Assembly: GCA_021162905.1 (NCBI GenBank)
Contig: JAGGXT010000281.1
Coordinates: 1 to 9,681, forward strand
Direction: 5' to 3'
DNA from: Candidatus Odinarchaeota archaeon
GTDB lineage: Archaea > Asgardarchaeota > JAGGXT01
DNA length: 9,681 nucleotides
Shown: in pieces, positions 1-6,189 of the stretch
How positions within the stretch are numbered: position 1 is the stretch's first letter
Layout of the letters: every line of letters starts with the position of its first letter
Program-made: the position numbers and the translations under genes
Notes under the pieces: model-generated
Databases searched by the model: none
Seen by the model: the letters and a program-made list of their open reading frames with translations, nothing else
What the model was told of the DNA's origin: nothing

Positions 1-43
1 ATATTTTTCATTCTATTTTATTCAATTAGGAAAATTAAAAATA
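1..43. other. AT-rich flank left of the insertion sequence
   Basis: This is low-complexity A/T-rich DNA with no coding signal. Its last five bases (AAATA, 39-43) are repeated directly after the right end of the insertion sequence (848-852). They could be a target-site duplication, but in DNA this AT-rich the match may be chance. Confidence 0.4.
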
Positions 44-60
44 AGATGCTGTTAAGATAA
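44..60 (+). repeat. Left terminal inverted repeat of the IS
   Basis: AGATGCTGTTAAGATAA pairs with the reverse complement of 831-847, with one mismatch at the fifth base (G versus A). Similarity stops at base 60: the next bases, CGAAAAGG, do not match the other end. Confidence 0.8.
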
Positions 61-96
61 CGAAAAGGATAAGAGGGGAATTAAGAAGGTTTGCAT

Positions 97-788
97 ATGA
101 AAGCTCAGTCGCAATTGTCGAATGAGATAAAAACCGCTCTGTGATTGAGAAACATTTTTCTGCGAAGCAAGATTCCCTTTGCTTCTCAAATTGCTCGCGG
201 TCTTCAATACCTTCTCAATCCCCTTATTCCGTACTATATCTCGAAACTTGGATATTAATGTTCACATGTCTACGTCTAGTCGTGGTTCCACGTCCTCAGA
301 AGAACGATCCTGAACTCACTCTTCCGTCTTGTTGGTTCAGCAAGAGTCATCGTCATCGATGAAACAAAAGTGAAAATCAGTAGCCATCAGATACACATCT
401 GGCCATTATCGAACCCGAAACTCGCAAGATTGTGATGCTGTAGGCTACACATTCACGAAGTGGCCTTACAGCTCTCTTGCTCTTCAAGTGTCTCATAAGA
501 GCCGTAAGAAAACTAAATATTGTGATAACGGATAGTGGATCTTGGTACGCATTCGCACTTCAGTGTCTGGAAGTCTGACAAAATAACAAGCGGAAAGGAA
601 CGAAATTATATGGAGTGGCGGTTTAAGACTTTAAAGGATAGAGCAAGATGCTTCGATGTATATTATCTAACACTTGAAGGTAGACTAGGGTGCTGATGGA
701 ATGGATAGTGATGTTCATTCTCTACTACAATCATGCGAGGTATCACCAGACATTGAAAAGGCCGCCTGTACCAATAGGTGGTCATTGA
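97..788 (+). pseudogene. Degenerate IS6-like DDE transposase
   Basis: An ATG at 97 sits about 7 nt after AGAAGGT and opens MKAQSQLSNEIKTAL, which is cut by TGA at 142. Reading on in that frame gives further stops (TAA 256, TAG 277) within recognisable protein, then the first catalytic block VIVIDETKVKI with Asp codon 358-360. The frame then shifts near 403-407 to IIEPETRKIVML, and again to ITDSGSWYAFAL with the second Asp at 531-533. Another shift gives ERNYMEWRFKTLKDRARCF with the Glu at 613-615 and a Lys seven residues later. A last shift gives YYNHARYHQTLKRPP, ending at TGA 786. The first two acidic residues lie about 58 codons apart, as in IS6. The second and third lie only about 27 apart against about 34 expected, so a small deletion is likely. 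The assignment rests on motif recognition. The DDE-transposase call is firm; the exact IS family is less certain. Confidence 0.8.
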
Positions 789-830
789 GAATATGAGCGA
801 TGGGAGATGACTCTACCTGTCGCGCTCTCC

Positions 831-847
831 TTATCTTAACAGTATCT
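831..847 (-). repeat. Right terminal inverted repeat of the IS
   Basis: The minus strand reads AGATACTGTTAAGATAA, which matches the left end (44-60) at 16 of 17 positions. It marks the right boundary of the element 43 bp beyond the transposase stop. Confidence 0.8.
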
Positions 848-902
848 AAATAATATAAAAAATTTTTTAACGAAATTTCATTTTTTTATTATTTGCTGTA
901 CA

Positions 903-915
903 GAAAATTAAATAA
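903..915 (+). promoter_or_regulatory. Probable TATA/BRE promoter of the KaiC-like gene
   Basis: The purine-rich GAAAA followed by TTAAATAA fits an archaeal BRE/TATA pair. Transcription would start near 935-938 and leave a leader of about 18 nt that carries the Shine-Dalgarno at 941-948. A weaker alternative is the T/A-rich stretch around 884-894. Both lie outside the insertion sequence. Confidence 0.45.
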
Positions 916-940
916 ATGGTCTTCTTTATATTCTATAACA

Positions 941-948
941 GGAGGAGG
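941..948 (+). promoter_or_regulatory. Strong Shine-Dalgarno that sets a TTG start
   Basis: GGAGGAGG lies exactly 6 nt before the TTG at 955 and downstream of the in-frame ATG at 916. It would fall inside the coding sequence if 916 were the start. This is the main reason for placing the start at 955. Confidence 0.8.
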
Positions 949-954
949 CATTTT

Positions 955-2376
955 TTGAATAGAATATCTACAGGTATTATAGGTTTTGATAAGGTAACTT
1001 ACGGTGGTCTTATTAAAGGGAAGCAATATCTTGTCATAGGGCCTCCAGGCTCTGGTAAAACAGTTTTTGGAGTAAAATTTGGATTAGAAGGTGTTAAAAG
1101 AAATGAAAATGTAGTTTATATAACTGTTGATGAGAAACCAGATACACTGACTCAAAATATGAAGGCATTTGGATTGGATATTTCATCATTTAATTTTATT
1201 GATGCAACGCCAACTCCTGATTCAAGTATATGGCTGGTCCCACAACGAGAAAGAATGAAGGGTATTTTCGCATTCCTCGATATTGAATTAAATTTAGACA
1301 GCCTCAAAGATATCATTAGATCGATACATAATAAGAAGCCAATTTCAAGACTAATTGTTGATTCTATTACAACATTGCTCAGCTTTTATAAAACGGAACA
1401 CGAGATAAGACGTGCCACTATAGACTTTATGAATTTCTTAAGAAGTCTTAAATGCACAACTATATTTACTGCTGAAGAACATGATATAAATAGAGTAAAG
1501 ATTCTTGAGCATATCTCAGATGGTGTAATACGGTTGAAAAGGAAAAACAGTAATAGGTTAATCGCAATAGAAAAATTACGAGGTCAAGAATATCTCTCTG
1601 GAGATCATACATTGAAAATATTATCAGGTCCTGGGGTTGAGGTTTATCCTAAATATACTGCCTATGAGTATTATGACTTGGGTATGCGAAAAGAATATTC
1701 CGAGCCAGCAAAATTTGGTATCGCTCAGTTAGATAATATACTTGGTGGTGGATTACCCAGAAATACAATAACATTGCTATCAGGGAACTCGGGGACTGGA
1801 AAGACAATACTCTCATTAACATTCCTATTAAATGGAGTTAAAAATGGAGAATCGGGTGTGTACGTTACTCTCGAGAGCGATATTCAAAAAGTGACAGCTC
1901 TTATGTTAAGTTTGGGTATAGATTTGATGGAACTCACGAGTAAGGGATTAGCATTATTATCAATAGACCCAAACTTTCTTGACATAAATGAGCTAACCTT
2001 GTTAATTCTTGAAACTTTAAAGGAAACTAATGCCAGTAGATTTGTCCTTGATGGATTTCGTGTTCTTGAATTATTCTATGAACCGGCTGAAATAAATAAC
2101 TTTATACACTCCTTAGCAAAAATTATACATAGCAACTTATTAACCTCTATAATAACACGTGAAATTCCTGAGGTCGTGGGAACATTACGATTTACAGAAG
2201 CTGGTATCTCATATAACTTTGATAACATAGTTCTTCTTAGATTCTTAGAGAAAAAGCAGAAAATATTAAAGACAATAGCTGTTGTTAAAATGATAAAACA
2301 TCGTTTCGATCCAACGATTTATGAGTATGTAATAATTCCAAATAAGATCATCGAAATCATGGGTCCAGTAGTCTAA
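955..2376 (+). CDS. KaiC-like double-domain RecA-family ATPase
   Basis: A 473-aa protein with two tandem KaiC/RecA-type P-loop domains, probably a cytoplasmic signalling ATPase or kinase. Domain 1 (about 1-235) begins RISTGIIGFD and has Walker A GPPGSGKT (29-36), an acidic pair D59-E60 after the following strand, and Walker B ending at D136. Domain 2 (about 248-473) has Walker A GNSGTGKT (277-284), E307-S308 at the equivalent acidic site, and Walker B ending at D366. KaiC proteins usually carry two Glu at that site, so domain 2 keeps only one acidic residue and may differ in activity. The length is close to cyanobacterial KaiC (about 519 aa), but no kaiA or kaiB is nearby and a clock role should not be assumed; archaeal KaiC homologues have varied roles. 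Start: TTG 955 with an ideal Shine-Dalgarno, in preference to ATG 916, which would add MVFFIFYNRRRHF, outside the family consensus. Confidence 0.93.
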   Translation: MNRISTGIIGFDKVTYGGLIKGKQYLVIGPPGSGKTVFGVKFGLEGVKRNENVVYITVDEKPDTLTQNMKAFGLDISSFNFIDATPTPDSSIWLVPQRERMKGIFAFLDIELNLDSLKDIIRSIHNKKPISRLIVDSITTLLSFYKTEHEIRRATIDFMNFLRSLKCTTIFTAEEHDINRVKILEHISDGVIRLKRKNSNRLIAIEKLRGQEYLSGDHTLKILSGPGVEVYPKYTAYEYYDLGMRKEYSEPAKFGIAQLDNILGGGLPRNTITLLSGNSGTGKTILSLTFLLNGVKNGESGVYVTLESDIQKVTALMLSLGIDLMELTSKGLALLSIDPNFLDINELTLLILETLKETNASRFVLDGFRVLELFYEPAEINNFIHSLAKIIHSNLLTSIITREIPEVVGTLRFTEAGISYNFDNIVLLRFLEKKQKILKTIAVVKMIKHRFDPTIYEYVIIPNKIIEIMGPVV

Positions 2377-2385
2377 ATCATAGAA

Positions 2386-2405
2386 CAATTTTTAAAATAA
2401 AAAGG
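2386..2405. terminator. Candidate bidirectional terminator between convergent genes
   Basis: T5 (2389-2393) is followed by AAAATAAAAA. A transcript from the KaiC-like gene meets a U-run 12 nt after its stop, and a transcript from the aIF1 gene on the other strand also meets a U-rich run (TTTTTATTTT). Archaeal termination commonly uses such U-tracts. There is no G/C-rich stem. Confidence 0.45.
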
Positions 2406-2414
2406 ATATTGATG

Positions 2415-2430
2415 ATAATTCATGAATTAT
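2415..2430. repeat. 16-bp perfect palindrome
   Basis: ATAATTCATGAATTAT is its own reverse complement. It lies in the 72-bp gap between the converging KaiC-like and aIF1 genes. It could be a transcript-end structure or a protein site, or chance in AT-rich DNA. It has no loop, so it is a poor RNA hairpin. Confidence 0.5.
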
Positions 2431-2448
2431 AGAATTATATAAGACACG

Positions 2449-2748
2449 CTATAATACCAGTATATTTGTGAATCCTAGTTCCTCCAGTACTTTCTTAATG
2501 TTTCTTCGATGATCCCCTTGGAGTTCTATAGAATCATTTTTAACAGAACCGCCGCAGGCAAGTCTGCTCTTGAGTGTAGAAGCTATTTCTCGTAAATTTA
2601 CGTCTTTTGGGAAACCTCGAATTACTGTTACTGGTTTTCCAAATTTTCTTTTCTCAATAGTTACTTGAATTTCTACTTCTTCTTTTGAAATTTCTTCGAG
2701 AATTCTATCCATCGAGAAAATGTCTTCATCGTCACCAAAAGAGGCCAT
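2449..2748 (-). CDS. sui1: Translation initiation factor aIF1 (SUI1/eIF1 family)
   Basis: A 99-aa protein of the eIF1/SUI1 family, which binds the small ribosomal subunit and improves start-codon selection. Seen: a short acidic, variable N-terminus (1-25), then the SUI1 core from about 26 to the end. It includes EKRKFGKPVTVIRGF, the family hallmark LACGGSVKN (64-72), and ELQGDH followed by the last helix and strand. The length is normal for archaeal aIF1. The start is ATG 2748, preceded by an unusual GTAG tandem repeat acting as Shine-Dalgarno; a second in-frame Met at residue 13 is less likely because it lacks such a site. It lies 93 bp downstream of the glpK stop codon on the same strand but has its own TATA candidate, so read-through from glpK is possible but not needed. 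It is convergent with the KaiC-like gene. Confidence 0.95.
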   Translation of the reverse strand: MASFGDDEDIFSMDRILEEISKEEVEIQVTIEKRKFGKPVTVIRGFPKDVNLREIASTLKSRLACGGSVKNDSIELQGDHRRNIKKVLEELGFTNILVL

Positions 2749-2749
2749 G

Positions 2750-2762
2750 CCTACCTACCTAC
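2750..2762 (-). promoter_or_regulatory. Tandem-repeat Shine-Dalgarno of aIF1
   Basis: On the minus strand the bases before the ATG read GTAGGTAGGTAGG, slightly more than three GTAG units. They offer two overlapping AGGT sites, 8 nt and 4 nt from the start codon. A repeat-built Shine-Dalgarno is unusual because loss or gain of one unit would change the spacing. Confidence 0.6.
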
Positions 2763-2810
2763 AATTTTGTAAAATGTAATAGCTCAATAGCTAAACAACT
2801 TTATCTCTCT

Positions 2811-2822
2811 AAATTATAAAAA
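2811..2822 (-). promoter_or_regulatory. TATA box candidate for aIF1
   Basis: The minus strand reads TTTTTATAATTT. A start about 25 nt downstream (near 2790) would give a leader of about 40 nt to the ATG at 2748. The T-run at its front, just after the glpK stop, may also help terminate glpK transcripts. Confidence 0.5.
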
Positions 2823-2848
2823 TTTTATTATACTATTGATATAATTAT

Positions 2849-4342
2849 TTACTCTTTTGCCCATAATAAGGCTCTCTTAACGGCTTTTTTCCATCCAGAA
2901 TAAAGTCTCTCTCTGACATCCATAGGCATTTTTGGTTCAAATACTTTATCAACCCTCCAGTTTTTAGCAATTTCCTCGGGAGATTTCCAATACCCTATTT
3001 CTAATCCAGCCATATACGCTGCACCTAGCGCAGATACTTCTGTTATAGAAGGTCTCACTACAGGTTTGCCTAAAATATCAGCTTGAAATTGCATTAAGAA
3101 ATCGTTTTTCACCATACCTCCATCTACTCTTAAATCCTCTATTTCTTTTGAAAGTTCCAACTCAATTATATCTATAACATCCTTAGTAAGAAATGCTACT
3201 GCTTCAAGCATTGCTCTTACAATATGTTCCCGTCTCGTTTCTAAACTTATACCAATTATTAGGCCACGAGCATATTCGTCCCAATGAGGTGTACCTAAAC
3301 CTGTAAATGCTGGAACAAAGTAAACTCCACCACTGGACTCTACGCTCTTCGCAAGAGTTTCTGTTTCCTCTGGGGATGATATAATTTGTAAACAATCTTT
3401 TAGCCATCGAACCGCCCCACCAGTTATGAATATACTTCCCTCTAAAGCATATCTCACATCTTTCTTAAATCCATAAGCAATTGTTGTTAATAAACCATGA
3501 TATGACTCTATAATGGAATCTCCTGTATTAATAAGAATAAAATTCCCTGTCCCATATGTACATTTAATATTACCGAAATAGAAACCTGCATGGCCTACCA
3601 GAGATGCTTGCTGATCACCAATCATCCCTGTTATAGGAATCTCAACTCCTAGTAAATCTTTTTGAGTGATCCCGAACACCTCGCTCGAATATCTGGGTAT
3701 TGGCAAAATATCTCTCGGTATATCCAAAATTTCTAATAGTTCATCATCCCAGTCCAATTTGTGTATATTAAAAAGCATTGTTCGTGAGGCATTCGTAAAA
3801 TCGATATAATGAGCTCTTCCACCAGTTAGTTTCCATAGAAGATAACTATCAACTGTTCCGAAAAGTATGTCACCTTTTTTAGCTTTCTCTCGCGCTCCTG
3901 GAACATTATCTAGTATCCACTTAATTTTGGGACCTGAGAAATAGGGGTCTGGTATTAAACCAGTTTTTTTCTTAAAGATCTCCGCGTAGCCCTCTCTATT
4001 TATCCATTCAATAATATCTGTGGTCCTTCTACATTGCCAAACAATTGCATTATAAATAGGTCTTCCTGTGTTCTTATCCCATAGGATTGTCGTCTCTCTT
4101 TGATTTGTTATTCCAATAGCGTTAATTTCTCGTGGTTCTATTTTAGCTCTTTCTATTGACTCCTTTATAGCTTTTAGTTGAGTCTCCCAAATATTGTCTG
4201 GATTATGTTCAACCCACCCTGGTTTCGGATAAATTTGTTTTATTTCATACTGAGCCATAGATACAATATTTGAACCATTATCCCAAATAATAGCCTTAGC
4301 TCTGGTGGTCCCCTCATCAATAGAAAGTATATAACCATCCAT
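2849..4342 (-). CDS. glpK: Glycerol kinase
   Basis: A 497-aa FGGY-family kinase that phosphorylates glycerol with ATP to sn-glycerol-3-phosphate in the cytoplasm, feeding lipid or central carbon metabolism. Seen: the N-terminal phosphate loop DEGTT (9-13); [10 protein letters not shown] (39-48); NQRETT with R82-E83, then W102, Y134, and GDQQ with D243-Q244, which match the glycerol-contact residues R83, E84, W103, Y135, D245 and Q246 of E. coli GlpK; GTGNF; and the FGGY-type C-terminal block [16 protein letters not shown]. The length matches E. coli (502 aa). The E. coli loop GGTR that binds the inhibitor fructose-1,6-bisphosphate is absent; here the stretch reads [10 protein letters not shown] (227-236), so that regulation is probably missing. 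Start: ATG 4342 ([13 protein letters not shown]) matches family N-termini; an in-frame GTG at 4354 would add four residues. No facilitator or glycerol-3-phosphate dehydrogenase gene is adjacent. Confidence 0.97.
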   Translation of the reverse strand: MDGYILSIDEGTTRAKAIIWDNGSNIVSMAQYEIKQIYPKPGWVEHNPDNIWETQLKAIKESIERAKIEPREINAIGITNQRETTILWDKNTGRPIYNAIVWQCRRTTDIIEWINREGYAEIFKKKTGLIPDPYFSGPKIKWILDNVPGAREKAKKGDILFGTVDSYLLWKLTGGRAHYIDFTNASRTMLFNIHKLDWDDELLEILDIPRDILPIPRYSSEVFGITQKDLLGVEIPITGMIGDQQASLVGHAGFYFGNIKCTYGTGNFILINTGDSIIESYHGLLTTIAYGFKKDVRYALEGSIFITGGAVRWLKDCLQIISSPEETETLAKSVESSGGVYFVPAFTGLGTPHWDEYARGLIIGISLETRREHIVRAMLEAVAFLTKDVIDIIELELSKEIEDLRVDGGMVKNDFLMQFQADILGKPVVRPSITEVSALGAAYMAGLEIGYWKSPEEIAKNWRVDKVFEPKMPMDVRERLYSGWKKAVKRALLWAKE

Positions 4343-4362
4343 ATACACCAACACCAGATAAA

Positions 4363-4374
4363 CAATAAATATGC
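4363..4374 (-). promoter_or_regulatory. TATA box candidate for glpK
   Basis: The minus strand reads GCATATTTATTG, centred about 24 nt before the ATG at 4342. That distance implies a nearly leaderless mRNA, consistent with the lack of a strong Shine-Dalgarno (only GGTG motifs precede the ATG). Confidence 0.45.
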
Positions 4375-4467
4375 AATTTGCCCCTCATCACTCAGTACCA
4401 TAAATATGTTACAATAATAATAAAATAAGATAGATATTAATATACTTTAACTTCACAAAAATTCGTA

Positions 4468-4477
4468 TTTTAAATAT
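4468..4477 (+). promoter_or_regulatory. TATA box candidate for the 304-aa gene
   Basis: TTTTAAATAT is centred about 31 nt before the first ATG (4504). Initiation would fall at about 4498-4504, giving a leaderless or nearly leaderless transcript. No Shine-Dalgarno is present in TTAAAGGGTTT just before the start. Confidence 0.5.
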
Positions 4478-4503
4478 CCTTACTGTCTTTAATTAAAGGG
4501 TTT

Positions 4504-5418
4504 ATGATGGAATCTGTAAAATATGATATCACATCCGAGATTGATAATGATATACGGGAAGCTATTACTAAAAGAGTAGGCAATGTAGAGAACTTTTTGA
4601 TGAAGTCGCTTTTAAAAAACAATTTCAATGTAACGGAAACATATAGTTCATTTAAAACTCTTATTAATGATATCTTAGAATATGACATTAGTGAGATCAA
4701 GATTAATAAACTCTTCCACTTCTTCTTAAAAAACTCATTTTTCTCAATATTGAAAATAGACCAAGAAGTAAATCTGGATTCTATCATAGGCCTTATTTCT
4801 GAGCTTATTGAAAAATTAAACCAGTATGAATGGCTTATTTTTAGGTACATGAATGAAGGTATTTTGACCCAATTTGGAATCATACGTTATATGGAAAGAT
4901 TATTAATCAAAGAATTAGCAGTTCCTGAAAACTTAAAAAATATCGTTTCTTATGTTGTTTCTCGCTATTTAGATAAGATTAAGGCCATACATGAAGAGTT
5001 CTTGGAACATGATTTTTTAAAACAATTTCTAACCCATATAGGAATTGTGCTACTTTCCTCAATTTTTTCCTCTCCTAAAGATGTAAAAGACAATGTATTG
5101 TCCTTTTATGAAATCCCAATTATTATCTCAAAAAGTCGAATCTTGGCACTCACTACTACATCTTATGTAAAACTCTTAGTTAAAGTATTTGAGGAAAAAT
5201 ATAAATGCATTTATGAATATTTCCGGAAAGCGCAAATGTCTATTTCACTAAATAATGCATATCTCTCAAAGAAAGGCTCTAAAGTGAGATATGATATGCA
5301 ATATATATCAAAGTTCCATAGATATATTACAGCGGTATATTATCCAAAAACATTGGCACCGTTGATTCTGATCGATGGTCGATATGTAATACTTGTAGCA
5401 CCCATATCCGAAGATTGA
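4504..5418 (+). CDS. Uncharacterised 304-aa protein
   Basis: I do not recognise a family. Two adjacent ATGs (4504, 4507) could start it; a leaderless mRNA is likely. The sequence looks mostly helical, with amphipathic stretches (for example residues 15-40, 85-110 and 150-180) and no convincing membrane span or signal peptide. A mildly hydrophobic piece, THIGIVLLSSIF (about 178-189), is too short and broken for a clear helix. The last 35 residues turn strand-like (ITAVYYPKTLAPLILIDGRY, then VILVAP), suggesting a small C-terminal beta element. There are no Cys/His metal motifs, no P-loop and no obvious DNA-binding motif. Its AT-rich codons match its neighbours. It is divergent from glpK and ends 2 nt from the stop of the facing membrane-protein operon, so its transcript must end inside that gene. 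The overlapping opposite-strand reading frame at 4470-4883 is a shadow. The coding status is secure; the function is unknown. Confidence 0.8.
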   Translation: MMESVKYDITSEIDNDIREAITKRVGNVENFLMKSLLKNNFNVTETYSSFKTLINDILEYDISEIKINKLFHFFLKNSFFSILKIDQEVNLDSIIGLISELIEKLNQYEWLIFRYMNEGILTQFGIIRYMERLLIKELAVPENLKNIVSYVVSRYLDKIKAIHEEFLEHDFLKQFLTHIGIVLLSSIFSSPKDVKDNVLSFYEIPIIISKSRILALTTTSYVKLLVKVFEEKYKCIYEYFRKAQMSISLNNAYLSKKGSKVRYDMQYISKFHRYITAVYYPKTLAPLILIDGRYVILVAPISED

Positions 5419-5420
5419 TA

Positions 5421-6188
5421 CTACTTTAAAATTTTTTCAATTTTATATATTGGCAGCAGTGATTCGAATCGAGGATTGAGTCTGTTTTTCTCGCTAATAT
5501 GTGCTCCTAATGTAGTAAAAAATATATCGATTGATGTTATTACCATGAAATAATCCTCTAAATATACAAGCGCAGATATCCACTCTACCAAGTGATAGCT
5601 CAACAGAGCGTATATTACACTTATTATTATAGTCACAGTAGCTGCTGTCATTTTTCTTCCTATAAAGTACCCAGAAAGTACTAAAAATGAAGGTAAGATC
5701 ATAACGCTGGTGATAGGGCTTTTTAACATGAGAAACAAAACAGTTCCTAAGTAATTGCTAATAATTATTACGATTAATGACAATAGAAATAATATATTCC
5801 TTCTCGTTTCTGTATTTTCCAAGACATATCTCGTGATGTAATCTTTGTATTTTTTCTCATTAATACCTTTCTGTAAAACTTGTTTAATATACTCTTTTAG
5901 AATAATCTTCAATACACTTATTGCCTTTTCCTTGTGGTCTATAATATCAAAAACCCCCACTCCAATTATCATTCTATCAAGAGTGTAATTCTTTTCAGCC
6001 GTTATAATAAGCCTTTTGGTTGAATATGTGACAACTTGCATTTCTTCTTCAAAAGCATCTTTACTAAAGTTTAGAAGAGCGGTAATAAAGAGGGCAATTT
6101 TCTCAGAATCTATATCTATATCTTTAAGAAAAAAATGAGTAAGCATAACATTTCCTTTCTCATCTATTATGAAGAAAGCGTTAAGCAT
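5421..6188 (-). CDS. Longin/roadblock-like domain protein with four membrane helices, paralog B
   Basis: A 255-aa protein, second gene of a two-gene operon. Soluble N-domain about 1-105: a hydrophobic strand FFIIDEKGNV (5-14), a helix around FITALLNFS (34-42), the strand KRLIITA (58-64), a strand IIGVGVFD (74-81) and a long helix. This strand-helix pattern resembles longin/roadblock sensor folds; the fold call is inference. A charged linker (106-130) leads to four predicted membrane helices at about 131-153, 160-177, 182-208 and 212-230, with SGYFIGRK (172-179) between helices 2 and 3 and a Lys-rich tail. Positive charges place both ends in the cytoplasm. It aligns end to end with the upstream paralog. 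Start: ATG 6188, one nt after the upstream stop, with AGGTGG (6200-6195) 6 nt before it. The longer in-frame opening from 6227 overlaps the upstream gene and lacks such a site, so it is rejected. No export signal is seen. Confidence 0.85.
   Translation of the reverse strand: MLNAFFIIDEKGNVMLTHFFLKDIDIDSEKIALFITALLNFSKDAFEEEMQVVTYSTKRLIITAEKNYTLDRMIIGVGVFDIIDHKEKAISVLKIILKEYIKQVLQKGINEKKYKDYITRYVLENTETRRNILFLLSLIVIIISNYLGTVLFLMLKSPITSVMILPSFLVLSGYFIGRKMTAATVTIIISVIYALLSYHLVEWISALVYLEDYFMVITSIDIFFTTLGAHISEKNRLNPRFESLLPIYKIEKILK
5424..5445 (+). terminator. U-rich stretch ending the 304-aa gene transcript
   Basis: T6 (5432-5437) and T4 (5441-5444) lie just after the TGA at 5416. They are inside the 3' end of the facing membrane-protein gene, where they encode its Lys-rich tail. 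This is a candidate U-tract terminator for the plus-strand transcript. Confidence 0.35.
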
Positions 6189-6189
6189 A

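Larger units (their letters stand above)
44..847 (+). mobile_element. Decayed IS6-like insertion sequence, about 804 bp
   Basis: Seen: 44-60 and the reverse complement of 831-847 are 17-bp terminal inverted repeats that differ at one position, with shared core CTGTTAAGATAA. They bracket remnants of a single DDE transposase, and the interior is visibly GC-richer than the flanking genes. The 804-bp length with one transposase fits the IS6 size range. A 5-bp direct repeat AAATA flanks both ends; IS6 elements usually make 8-bp duplications, so the family assignment is tentative. The transposase is broken many times, so the copy cannot move by itself. The nearly intact ends could still be recognised by a transposase made elsewhere in the genome. 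It lies directly upstream of the KaiC-like gene promoter. Confidence 0.8.

Noticed and set aside
141..362. 73-codon plus-strand frame at the left end
   Set aside because: It lies in a different frame over the transposase pseudogene, whose conserved residues are in the ATG-97 frame. Its own protein has no sensible pattern.
39..852. AAATA on both sides of the insertion sequence as proof of target-site duplication
   Set aside because: Five A/T bases in very AT-rich DNA match easily by chance, and IS6 elements usually give 8 bp. It is mentioned only as possible support.
2407..2416. TTGATGAT as the C box of a C/D guide RNA
   Set aside because: No D box (CTGA) or internal D'/C' pair follows at a suitable distance in the 72-bp gap.
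3204..3407. 67-codon minus-strand frame within glpK
   Set aside because: It is a shadow frame fully inside the well-supported glycerol kinase gene.
4470..4883. 137-codon minus-strand frame opposite the 304-aa gene
   Set aside because: It is antisense to the longer plus-strand gene, with no Shine-Dalgarno and a low-complexity Ser/Ile-rich translation typical of antisense AT-rich DNA.
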